Of a stretch of DNA of 60,000 nt, positions 50,263-60,000 are shown piece after piece; positions within the stretch are counted from its first letter, which is position 1, and every line of letters begins with the position of its first letter. The notes beneath the pieces were generated by a model, which worked only from the letters and a program-made list of their open reading frames with translations, made no database searches and was not told the DNA's origin. The position numbers and the translations under genes are program-made. The stretch covers positions 16,720,802 to 16,780,801 of the forward strand of contig NC_045148.1 in the NCBI RefSeq assembly GCF_008831285.2. Reading direction: 5' to 3'. The stretch comes from Nymphaea colorata (Eukaryota; Streptophyta; Magnoliopsida; Nymphaeales; Nymphaeaceae).

Positions 50263-51679
50263 GAAAACTACTAAAGCTGCAAAGGATTACACTGTAATAG
50301 ACAAGGTCGAGCACTTAAGTGTTTGAGATAGTCCTAATCCTAAAGAGGAAAAGGTAAAGCGTGGACTCCAAGGGTATTTTCTGCCAAGTATTGAATTTCT
50401 CGCGGCACTGAATGGACCTATGGAAAATCAGTGACTTATGTATCAATGGTTTAAGAAGCTGCAGCGGCAGCAACCATTAAAATAAAGGGATAATTTACAA
50501 AATTATTCATCTCAATCTAAATTATCTGCAAAGGAAGAGAAAAATAAAATGGATAATTTTCAATAAAAGGGCAACTGTGTAAATTATTCCCTATAATTTT
50601 ACTGACTTCCATGCCGAAGCAACACATTGAGATTTATCCCAAAAGTTGAGTGCATGTTTCTTGATCTTTAAGAGTCGACTAGTGATTTATTATTTTCCCA
50701 AGAATCGGGCACTTTGTATAATTTTGTGAAAGATTGTGGAAATATTTCAGTACATTCAGTCTAAGATGTGCTAGCGTTTTAACGGTCCACCACAAAAAAA
50801 CGTTTTATGAAAAGTAGTTTTTAAAAATTATTTTTAATTAGTTTTGCAAAGAGATTTGTATGTTTGGATATAGAATCAAAACAGTTTTTATTTTAAATTA
50901 ATTTGGGTAAAATATTTTCTTACAAAAATTAATTTTTCATAAAACTTGCACTTCCTATCATCCAAACTCTTACGAACAATGCTTAGAAGGGAGAATCATT
51001 TTTTACCTCAGAAAATGAGTTTTGCCACCAAAAAACCTAATAATGCATTCTTGTGAATATGAAATATTAATCCTCTGAGGATGAAATTAATAGGACACTC
51101 TTGGAAAACGATCCAAACACAAAAAAAATTATATGTTAAAGTTTTTTGACTTGGTACGCAGGAGAAAAGTCGATGGATGGAGTCTGCCATGGGACAAAAA
51201 AAAAAAGTTCAACCAATAGATATACAAAACCATCTGATCGAAACCAGTGTTTTTGAGCAATTATTATTAAAACCTGACTAATTAAATGCATGTGTGTTGC
51301 CGAGACAACTAAACAATGAAAATTAAATTAACAAACGTTTGATCACTTTCAGAACACATCATATGTTAAGTCCTAACACAAGACACCATGCCAAGGGTTT
51401 GCAATAATCAAAATACTCTTTTATTGAAATAATCAGAGATAGTTTATACTATTGAATGGTTGACAGATGTCGAAAAAAAATATATAAAATGTTGGCAGAT
51501 GTGATCAGTGAACAACCATTAAAAAATGCATGAAGAACCATGAAAAATTCAGGGTGGCTTCGATGTGAATGCAGGTATAATTATAGTCATACTTTCGGAT
51601 ATAGGTTTATTTTTTGAAAGACTTGACTCTCTCCCCTCTCACCCTTCCAAGATGGATTTATTTCATAGAGCATTTTTTT

Positions 51680-52150
51680 TCATGGGCACGAGATGGCGAA
51701 GGGTGTTTCTATGTACATCGTGTATAGCTTGCTTCAACCAACTGGTGTCAACTGGTTTCCTCATAACCTCCTTTGGGCTGGGGTCCTACTCGACGATCCA
51801 AAATTCTTGCATGGTTTATTCTATTGGACCACATTTAGACTCAAAATAACGTCACAAGATATGGTTTTCACCTTGCGAGCAAGTGTCCTTTATGTTATTG
51901 TGCCGAGGTCTACCACTCACCTGATGTGGTTTTGTCGAGTGTCTCAAGATCTTTATGCGCTTACCTGGTCTATGCCTCATATTGAAGTCACAAACATATC
52001 TACAATTCGGAACCTGATCCATGGACCAGTTAGAGTGAGAAACAAAAAGAAATGGTGTACCATTTAGAGAATGACTGTTTACATATGGGGCATTTGGAAC
52101 TCCAGAAACGATATTATTTATAGGAATGAGACTGTCTTAGTTTAGCACAT
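51680..52150 (+). pseudogene. LINE reverse-transcriptase 3' fragment in copy B
   Basis: Same LINE tail as 32130-32600, with CPLCYC and YHSPDVVL. It keeps a 22-base piece (about 51706-51727) that restores similarity around VSMYIVYSLLQPTGVNWFPH, missing in copy A. Dead. Confidence 0.55.
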
Positions 52151-52313
52151 GACATCCTCTATTTTTATGATGTATAGTTAATTTCCAGTAACCTATGGGG
52201 AAATGGTGGTACCTCCAACTTCTTACAAAAATTAAGAGCTAATCTTTAGATGTAATCACTTGTTCAGATTCAACTTTTTGTTGGACTTATGTTAATGTTA
52301 TGTTAATTTTTAT

Positions 52314-52318
52314 TTTCT

Positions 52319-52350
<32 letters not shown>

Positions 52351-52386
52351 CTCTCACACACACACACACACACTCTCTCTCTCTCC
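52314..52386. repeat. Compound (CT)n(CA)n microsatellite, long allele
   Basis: Alternating CT and CA runs; the same locus in copy A is a simple, shorter TC tract. Confidence 0.9.
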
Positions 52387-53423
52387 CTGAGAACGTTGCA
52401 ATTTAAAAATGTGTGGGGTGGTTTCGATGTGAATGATTTGCTTATGCCAAAAGAAAGTCAATGTATATTGTAGAGTTTATTCCGCTATCAAACCTAAGGG
52501 CCGTGGTAGAAAAAAAAAAAAACGGGCAGGTCGATCAGGCCCAGGCTGGTATTGTGGTCCTACTTAATTCAATATATACATCATCAAACCTTATTTCTCT
52601 CTCTACTCACATATAGGCAGTATCATTCATATATTTTCAATTACGATGAATTAGACGAACATAATTTTCTTATCAGTTGTCTTCTTTAATAGATTAGAGT
52701 ACTCTTCTAAACAAAGTAATTACAAACAAGAAAGAACGAACATTTTAGGACCAAAATACAACATGACATTAACAACCTTTAACAATTGAAAGACCATGAT
52801 TCTGTGGTTGTTTGTACAACTGGACTGAAAGAAAGGAGATAATTAGCTAAAAGAAAATGGGAACAACGATAAAGTAAAGCATTAATTAGAAGGAAGCAAT
52901 ATACATTTCTATTTCATTTGGGAGACTGTGACTGCGCTGGCTTAATTTTCTTTTGTGAATGACATAACCGTGCCCAATAGAATTATGCCCAATACAATTA
53001 ATGGTTGTAAGAACTTTTTTTTTTAATTTCCAAAAGTTCCTTCACTGAAGGGTAGTAATACTTTAAATTTTGAACCAAACAAAACACTATATAATTATTC
53101 CATAAATATAAATATGCACCAAACAGTCCTACACCTGCCTCTGCCCCTGCCTTCAGACCGTAAGATAGAGAAACAACTAAAAGAAGCTGGCCGCCTCAGT
53201 AACGAGGCCTTAGAGGTGCAGGCAGCCACAGCTTCTTCCCTCCTTTGCCTCCAAGGTTCAGGACGAAGGGATTGACACATACTCATGACCGCCTACCTTT
53301 GACTTGGGCCATAATATATATATAGGTAGAAACAGCATTGCGGACATATGAGGTAATTTGCATGAAGCATACCTTCAAAGATGTGAGCTATATCACACTT
53401 GCCACCCTTGTTTCTTTCCTTCT

Positions 53424-53600
53424 GCGTATATGTCATCTAGAAGTTCATGCTTCAAAGTGTTCTTCATTGGCGGCAGGTCTAATAACGCTAATAGAAGCAC
53501 CCCCCCCTAGCATGTTTATTAATGCTGGGTACAGCAAACTATTTGAGTATTAATATTCCAAACGTCAACGTTGGATAATACAAAATTCGCTGCGTTGACC
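53424..53600. other. Short flank before the assembly gap
   Basis: Unshared sequence after duplication copy B. Nothing recognised. Confidence 0.4.
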
Positions 53601-53700
53601 NNNNNNNNNNNNNNNNNNNNNNNNNNNNNNNNNNNNNNNNNNNNNNNNNNNNNNNNNNNNNNNNNNNNNNNNNNNNNNNNNNNNNNNNNNNNNNNNNNNN
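53601..53700. other. Assembly gap (100 N)
   Basis: Exactly 100 Ns, the conventional placeholder for a gap of unknown size. Distance and even adjacency across it are uncertain. It may hide the outer end of the gypsy 3' LTR. Confidence 0.98.
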
Positions 53701-55614
53701 TTACCGACATATGCATGCATTATGCATTAACATGTACATTAAGCGTAGGTTTCCCTTAGCTGGACATCATTCCCAGCCGTAAGCAAATGAAAATAAACCC
53801 TCCCACAAATTGCTGGAATTAAAATAAATCAACAATAAGCTAAAGTAGAAGAGAAGTGAGTTAAGATCACCTACCTTGCGGTCGGTCTTGATGTTTGTCC
53901 TTCGTCTTCACTTGTTTTCTAACTCAAGCAATCCTAAGCAAGAATCCAACCGTGGATTCAAGCTTAGCAAAGCTAGAATAAGAAATAGCTTGCTTGCTGG
54001 AATTTGGAGTGGTAAAGAGGGCTTCTCACCACGAAAATCCTAAGTAAGGGTTCACTTAAGCACCCTAACTTAGCAAAATCAATGGGGAGAATAGAAGAAA
54101 GTGAAGAAGAATGGGAGAAAAAGGGGAAGGGGGCTTGGACGAACCTCTTCTCTCTTCCTTGGCTTCTCCCTCCTAGGTCCTTGGCTGCAGCAATTTGATA
54201 GAATGCTCCAAAATTTCGTCCTCCCCCTTGGTGGCCAAGGGGAGGTTTATATAGAGGAGGAGGTGGGTTCAACCACCTTCTTAACTCACCTTGGGAACTT
54301 GCTTAAGACCTTGGGGACTTGTAAAATGAGTTAAATAGACTTTAAAGGCTCTAATTGACCATTTCTCAGCCCATTTCCACGAGCTAGGTGGGCTGGGCTA
54401 GGTTGGTCAACTGGGTTCAGACCTAGGTGACCATTTTGACCAAAATTTGGACGAAAATGCCCTTACACAGGGTTTTGCCCTTATTTTGTACTATTTATTT
54501 TTTTTGTTTGAAATCGAGCTTATAAGGTTAAAACCTAGTTACTAAGCTCCAAATGCCATTGAATTATGATAATTAAATTTAAATTTTAATAAAATTTAAA
54601 ATTTTATCAAATTTGGTTCGAAAAGGGTATTTTCGTCCAAAACTTGATTGAAAATGGATTTCAACTGAATCAAACTTTCACTTGAGAAATTCAATTTAAA
54701 TTTGGTATTTGATTCATGCATTTGACAAATTCAAATGTTTATTTGCCTTTCATAAACCATTTTAGGCTTTTTAATCTTAAGTTGACCGCAGAAGGGCAAA
54801 ATTGTCCAAATGATCAATTTCGACCAATTGACCAAAGTCAAAGCTCATTTGCAAGTAGTTTGACTTTATTTGAGGTAATTTGATAAATTTGGGTCAATAA
54901 AGCTCTTAATTGAGCTAAATGGTACTTTGACTGAGTTTTGTCAAAGTGGGTTTGGTTCGGTCAAGTCTATTTTCGTCCACTAATTGGATCATGAGACAGA
55001 CTTACGTTTTGACTGTGTTGAGCTCATTGTGACCGAACCTAGCTGGAATTGGCACCACATTTGAGTGCACCCTGGTCAAACCTACTTGGATTAAGTAGGT
55101 TAGGTGAGTTCGACCAGTCTAGTAATTGCTTCCTTGAAAGTGATTTTTTCTTTAAGGAGGACCTGGTTAAAGAAGAGAGAGAGACATGAATGTCTCTCTT
55201 TTCCTAGGTTTCTCCTTATTCTTCTTGAAAATGACTTTCTTCAATTAATTTGAGAGAAAATATTTATTTATATTTTTTTGACATGGAGGGGGCATGGCCC
55301 CTGGGGGGCTCTTGACCAACGGGCTAGGTAGGCCCACACGTGGGTCCATGTAGCATTTTAGACTGAATTAGATCCAATCTTGGATCTAAGTCAAAATTTG
55401 CATTTTGCAATTGGATTTGGATTTCAATGACATTTGCAATTGAATTTAGACTCGTAATCCTGCATTGGGATTCGTGTATCGGGTTAAATTCACGATTTGA
55501 ATCTAATTGTTCTTTAGATTCAAAATTGGCTTTGAAATTGCAAATTTTCACAATTCCTTTTGAGAAATTTTCACATTGCTTCAATTTTGATGTGAAAAAT
55601 TTGGGGTGTTAACA
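53701..55614 (-). repeat. 3' LTR of the Ty3/gypsy element
   Basis: On the minus strand the LTR starts TGTTAACACCCC at 55614, directly after a purine-rich tract. A TATA box on the minus strand lies at 54253-54246. The far end was not found and probably falls in or beyond the gap, so the LTR is at least 1.9 kb. Partner LTR is outside the window. Confidence 0.65.
54246..54253 (-). promoter_or_regulatory. TATA box inside the gypsy LTR
   Basis: TATATAAA on the minus strand, followed by ACCTCC, about 1.36 kb into the LTR. A good candidate for the U3/R promoter. Confidence 0.55.
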
Positions 55615-55629
55615 GATGCCCCTCTTTGC
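55615..55629 (-). promoter_or_regulatory. Polypurine tract of the gypsy element
   Basis: The minus strand reads GCAAAGAGGGGCATC immediately before the LTR start TGTTAACA. The purine core AAAGAGGGG is the likely plus-strand primer. Confidence 0.55.
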
Positions 55630-56669
55630 TATTAAGCAAATTAATAATTTGCTTATAGCAAAGATTCACGCACCAATTTTTGCAAATCATTTGGAATTCA
55701 TTTTTCAATGATGTTGAACCATCCTCGCTCGAGGGGAAATGCTAGGCATAGACCTGAAATAAGAAGATTTTTCTCCATCTCATTGGAGACTTTGTAGAGG
55801 AATTAATGTTGGTTGAAAAATTTTGTAATTGTGAAAGTTTTTGCATTTGATGCTTGGAGAAATTTGCCCTCGATGCCTTCTAAACCATTGGCAAGTGCTT
55901 TTTCTCTCCTTTTACTTAATTTTTCACATACTCGCTTTTGCTTTGAATTTTGATTTTCTTTTTGAGTCACCCTTCACTCTTGGGAGAAATTCCTCCCACC
56001 CCAAAAGCTACTACGGAGTTCCACCGCTTTGGCGGTTTTATGTAGTTTGCTTTGTGTAATATCAAGTCTATCGGGCTTTCTTCTGAACCCTTGTAACAAG
56101 CTTTGGGCCGGTAACTCCTAGACCAGTTGGCCTTAGGGTACCAAATGTAAAACACTCCTCGGCTTACTTGCTCGAATTCAGAAGGCTTTAGGAGACTTAA
56201 TATAAGCAAAATGTTCATGGATCGCTTTTTAGCTTCACGGCGTAAGCATAGGTCATATGCCCACCCGCGCCTGCTGAGCTTTGAACCAGAGGAACAACTA
56301 CACTCACCCCGAGCTCATTGCTCAACTCATTTCGCTTGATAGCTTTTTCTAGCATCTTGCCAAGGTCTTTTAGGTGACAAGACTTTTTCTTATGGCATCT
56401 CATGCTAGACCTTTACAAATGCCGATTGTCGGGACCAACATTGATTACTATACATTAGTCTGTCAATGTCTGTGAAATTTCTTGCCTATTTCAAGACGAT
56501 GCCCTTGCAATTGTCCTCAAGACATGGGTTGAGTTTGAAAATTTTGATGCATTTTTGAAACTTTTCCCTAAGGGATACCATGCCCCTTAGTTGGTTTGAA
56601 AATTGTTACAAACGTGCTTATCAAAGCACAACTATTTTGAATTTTTTTTTTTTTTTTTGAATTGCAAAT
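55630..56669 (-). other. Gypsy 3' untranslated spacer
   Basis: About 1 kb between the integrase stop and the polypurine tract. No domain seen. A long non-coding spacer here is common in Tat-type elements. Confidence 0.5.
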
Positions 56670-59600
56670 TCAAGTATAGAATTTTTTGAGATGCAAAGCA
56701 TTAATTGGATCGGGGATTTCAACCCCATCGGCATCAATCAGTCGATAAGAATTGTGAGGTAGAACCTCTTTGACAACATATGGTCCTTCCCAGTTCGGCG
56801 CCCATTTTCCTTTGGGTCTACTCCTGAGTGGAACTATGGATCTTAAAACAAGATCATTTACCTGAAATTTTCTTTCAATGACTGATTTGGCATAATGTCG
56901 GGCGACTCTCTTACGATAGACTTCGGCATGCTCTGCCGCTTGTAGTCTTTTCTCGTCTAAGAGGTCTAATTGAGCAAGTCTCTTTTTTTTATATTTGCTA
57001 ATTGGGAGTTCAATGAGAGCAGCAAATTTCATTGCTGGTTTTTGGACATGTAATGGAAGGACAATTTTCGTTCCATATACTAATTCTGCTGGTGTAGCAT
57101 TGGTGGGTGTCCGAATTGTGGTTCGATGTGCCCAAACTGCATTGTGCATTTTCTCGTGCCAATCTCGGCCTGTTTCAACTGTCCTTTCTAAGACACGAAT
57201 CAAAATCTTGTTGGTTGCTTCTGCCTGACCATTACCTTGAGGGTAATATGGGGCAGAAAAGTGATGTTGTATTTTGTGTTTGTGACAAAGATTGCGCATT
57301 TTCTCATTTTTGAAATGAGTACCGTTATCAGAAACGATATCATGCAGGATGCCAAATCTACACAAAAGATTTTTATGAATGAAGGACACTACGTGTTGTC
57401 CTTCGACTGTTTTTAAAGTGATCGCTTCCACCCATTTGGTGAAGTAATCTGTAGCTGCAAGAAAATACCTGTGTCCATTTGAGGCAGGTGGATTGATTGG
57501 ACCGACTACGTCGAAGGCCCACATGGAGAATGGCCATGGTGAGCTGACCGAATGAAGGTACGCTGCTGGAGCATGAATTGATGGTGCATGCAACTGACAT
57601 TTGATGCATTTCTTGACAAATTGGTGACAGTCTCTTTGCATTGCGGGCCAATAGTACCCTGCTCTGACTATCTGCTTGACGAGGGTCTGATACCCTACAT
57701 GTCCCCCACAAATTCCTTCATGGGCTTCTTGAATGACTTCTAGTGCCTCATTTGCATCGAGACATCTAGCATATTCTGTGCTAAATCCTCTTCTGTATAG
57801 GATGTCGGCTAGAATGAATATCTTGAAGACATGTGTCTCAAAACTCTTTGCTCTTTTCGAGACATTTCTGGTGGAAGTGTTCCAGTTTGGAGAAAATCCT
57901 TGATGTTCTGATCCCATGGTGTTTCTCTACTTTCTTCTTGCAACACCTGTTCTGATATGACAAAAGATGGTTGTTCGAGTCTTCCAACTTCAAAAGATCT
58001 GATAGATTCTCCAGGTTTGAAGGCAATGGTAGAGCCTAAACTGGCTAAACCGTCTGCTATTGGGTTAAATTCTCTTTTGACATGTAAGAGTTGACATTCC
58101 TCGAACTGTCTTAAGAGGGAAGCTGCTAACTCTTGATATGGGATCAATTTTTGATCTTTGACTTGCCAATCTCCATTGACCTGACTGACAGCTAAGAGAG
58201 AATCTCCAAAAATGCGAACTCTCTGCACTTTAAATTTGAGCAACATTTTGAGTCCTTGGATTAGGGCCTCGTACTCTGCCATATTATGCGTGCAGGAAAA
58301 ATTCAATTTGAGATAGTAAGGAATCATTTCCCTTTCTGTTGTAATGAAAAGCATCCCAATGCCTGCCCCAGCTGTGCTCTTAGATCCATCAAAGTACATC
58401 TCCCAAATCGGCTCTGGTTCAGTTGTTAGGATTTGCTCATCTGGAAAATCATCATTTGTTCCAATTTCTTCATATAGAGGAAAATCTGCCAATTGGTCTG
58501 CAATGGCTTGCCCCTTGATTGATTTTTGTGACACATATTCCAAATCATATTGCATCAGCAAAACCTGCCACTTTGCTATCCTTCCATTCAGAAATGGCTG
58601 TTCGAGGATATATTTGAGTGGATTAAGTTTGGATAAAATTTTAACTTCACAAGCCAATAGATAATGCCTTAATTTGTGACACATCCACACCAAAGCTAAG
58701 CAAGTTTTTTCCATGTGCGAGTAGTTCTTTTCATACTGCACAAATGTCTTGCTGATGTAATAAATGGCATGTTCTATTCGGCATCCTTCTTCATATTGAG
58801 CCAGAAATCCACCACAGGCTGAATCGTTAACTGTGATGTAAAGGAGTAGAGGTTCCCCTAAAATTGGAGGTTTTAAAATTGGTGGGCAAAGAAGATACTT
58901 CTTGATCTTTTCGAATGAGGCTTGACAGTCATGCCCCCATTCAAATTTGACTCCTTTCCGCAGTAAATGGTTGAAAGGTTCGCACCTCATGGCGAGATTA
59001 GATATAAACCTTCTGATTGACTGAATTCTGCCTTGCAAGCTGCGTAGCTCCTTAAGATTTGTTGGGGGTGACATTTCGATGATCGCCTTTGCTTTGGAAG
59101 GATCCATCTCGATTCCCTTTTTGCTTACCATAAATCCCAAAAGCTTACCGGATTCCACACCAAATACACATTTTTGCGGATTCAATCTAAGTTTGTATTG
59201 TAAGAGTCTATCAAAAACTTGAGAGAGAATGTTGATGTGATTCTACCTTGTTTTTGACTTAATTAGTAGATCATCTACATATGCATCCATGATTTGATGC
59301 ATTTGGTCATGAAAAATAGCTGCCATAGCCCTTTGATATGTTTCCCCAGCGTTCTTCAAACCAAATGGCATTACTGTATAGCAAAAGGTACCCCATGGGG
59401 TTGTAAATGATGTTTTAGCTTGATCTTGAGCTGCCAACTTAATTTGGTTATAACCAGAATATCCATCCATAAAGGCGAACATAGCATGACCTGCGGTACT
59501 GTCTACCAACAAGTCAATGTTTGGAAGTGGGTAGTCATCCTTTGGTGTAGCCTTATTCAAATCTCTGAAATCGATGCAGAGCCGAATTTTTCCATTTTTC

Positions 59601-60000
59601 TTTGGGACTACCACAATGTTTGCTAACCATTCAGGATAGTCGATTGTTCGGATGAACCCTGCCTTTAGTAGGTCTTCCAGGCCTTCCTTAACTTGCCCCT
59701 CAAGACGAGGGTCTAGTTTCCTCAACTTTTGTTTGATTGGCTTGCATTCTGGTTTCAATGGTAGTCGATGCTCGACTAATTTTATATCAAGTCATGGCAT
59801 GTCCTCATAAGTCCACGCAAAGGCTTCTTGATGCTTTTTGAGGAAGTCTATCAACTCTTTTCTTTCTTCTGCTGAGAGACTTGTTCCAATTTGCAAAATC
59901 TTTGGACTCTCTTCCGTGCCAATGTTAATTTCCTCAATCGGATCATTAATCAGAGGTGACGGTTGATCTTGCTTTCTCATTTGGATAAACTCTGGACATT
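56670..60000 (-). mobile_element. Ty3/gypsy (Tat-type) pol: RT, RNase H, second RNase H, integrase
   Basis: Minus strand, entering from the right edge. Order: end of protease-RT linker (59980-59795), RT (about 59758-59190; FRDLNKATPKDDYPLP, FMDGYSGYNQI, AYVDDLLIKS intact), RT-linked RNase H (about 58950-58480; ACGGFLAQYEEGCRIEHAIY), a second RNase H (about 58400-58030; MYFDGSKSTAGAGIG, HNMAEYEALIQGL, GDSLLAVSQVNGDW) and integrase (57760-56900; HHCC with HEGICGGHVGY and CIKCQ; DDE with FDVVGPI, VSDNGTHF, GQAEATNK), ending WEGPYVV ... HLKKFYT. RT-RNase H-integrase order is Ty3/gypsy; the extra RNase H is the hallmark of Tat/Ogre-type elements. Breaks: in-frame stops at 59792-59794 and 59243-59245 and a frameshift with stop near 57810-57840. 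Otherwise well kept, so a fairly young insertion. Gag is outside the window. Confidence 0.93.

Larger units (their letters stand above)
49435..53423 (+). repeat. Large direct duplication, copy B (about 4.0 kb)
   Basis: Partner of 29900-34396. By eye the left 335 bases differ at about 26 positions, while the LINE core (about 51730-52120) differs at about 4 positions over 390. Copy B lacks 559 bases present in A, with GTTG at both deletion edges, and has a small tandem duplication near 52972-53001. Confidence 0.9.

Noticed and set aside
29900-53423. The two 4-kb direct repeats as LTRs of one very large retrotransposon
   Set aside because: They lack TG...CA ends, copy A starts inside a hAT-like element, they contain LINE and hAT pieces, and the material between is a mix of unrelated fragments on both strands with no primer-binding site or polypurine tract next to the repeats.
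53519-53759. Frames crossing the run of Ns
   Set aside because: They are artefacts of translating through the assembly gap.
1-60000. CRISPR arrays, tRNA or rRNA genes
   Set aside because: No regularly spaced repeat-spacer pattern and no tRNA- or rRNA-like sequence was seen on either strand.

Overview
This is a stretch of a flowering-plant nuclear genome. The evidence is intron-containing genes with GT...AG borders, plant-specific protein families (class III peroxidase, PPR protein, GT14/BC10-like glycosyltransferase), many plant retrotransposon relics, AT-rich spacers and abundant dinucleotide microsatellites. I cannot name the species. A run of exactly 100 Ns at 53601-53700 marks an assembly gap.

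The window has two halves. Positions 1-21000 are gene-bearing. In order they hold: the 5' six exons of a GT14 (BC10-like) glycosyltransferase on the minus strand, whose 3' end lies off the left edge; an intronless mitochondrial-type PPR gene (4826-6226, +); a three-exon class III peroxidase resembling PER29 (6525-8876, -); a three-exon RNase III-like gene with one dsRNA-binding domain (12333-15677, +); and a six-exon conserved plant gene of unknown function (17196-20909, -). For the last four the reading frame closes across every intron, so the models are self-consistent. They are unrelated housekeeping or stress genes, not a pathway.

Positions 21000-60000 are a transposon graveyard. There are two related Ty1/copia relics on the minus strand (about 22722-26086 and 34575-37250), three or more degenerate copia fragments on the plus strand, LINE fragments, hAT-like non-autonomous elements, and a Ty3/gypsy element of the Tat type (53701-60000, -) with RT, two RNase H domains and integrase but three reading-frame breaks. 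A direct duplication of about 4-4.5 kb (29900-34396 and 49435-53423) brackets 15 kb of this material.

Points most worth a second look: Asn where the RNase III-like protein should have a metal-binding Asp; strongly uneven divergence along the 4-kb duplication; a hAT-like insertion in one copia copy whose empty site is visible in the other; nested inverted repeats in a copia leader; and a duplicated TATA-box plus GA-tract promoter in front of the peroxidase. I found no RNA gene, no CRISPR array, and nothing that looks like a new multi-gene system.
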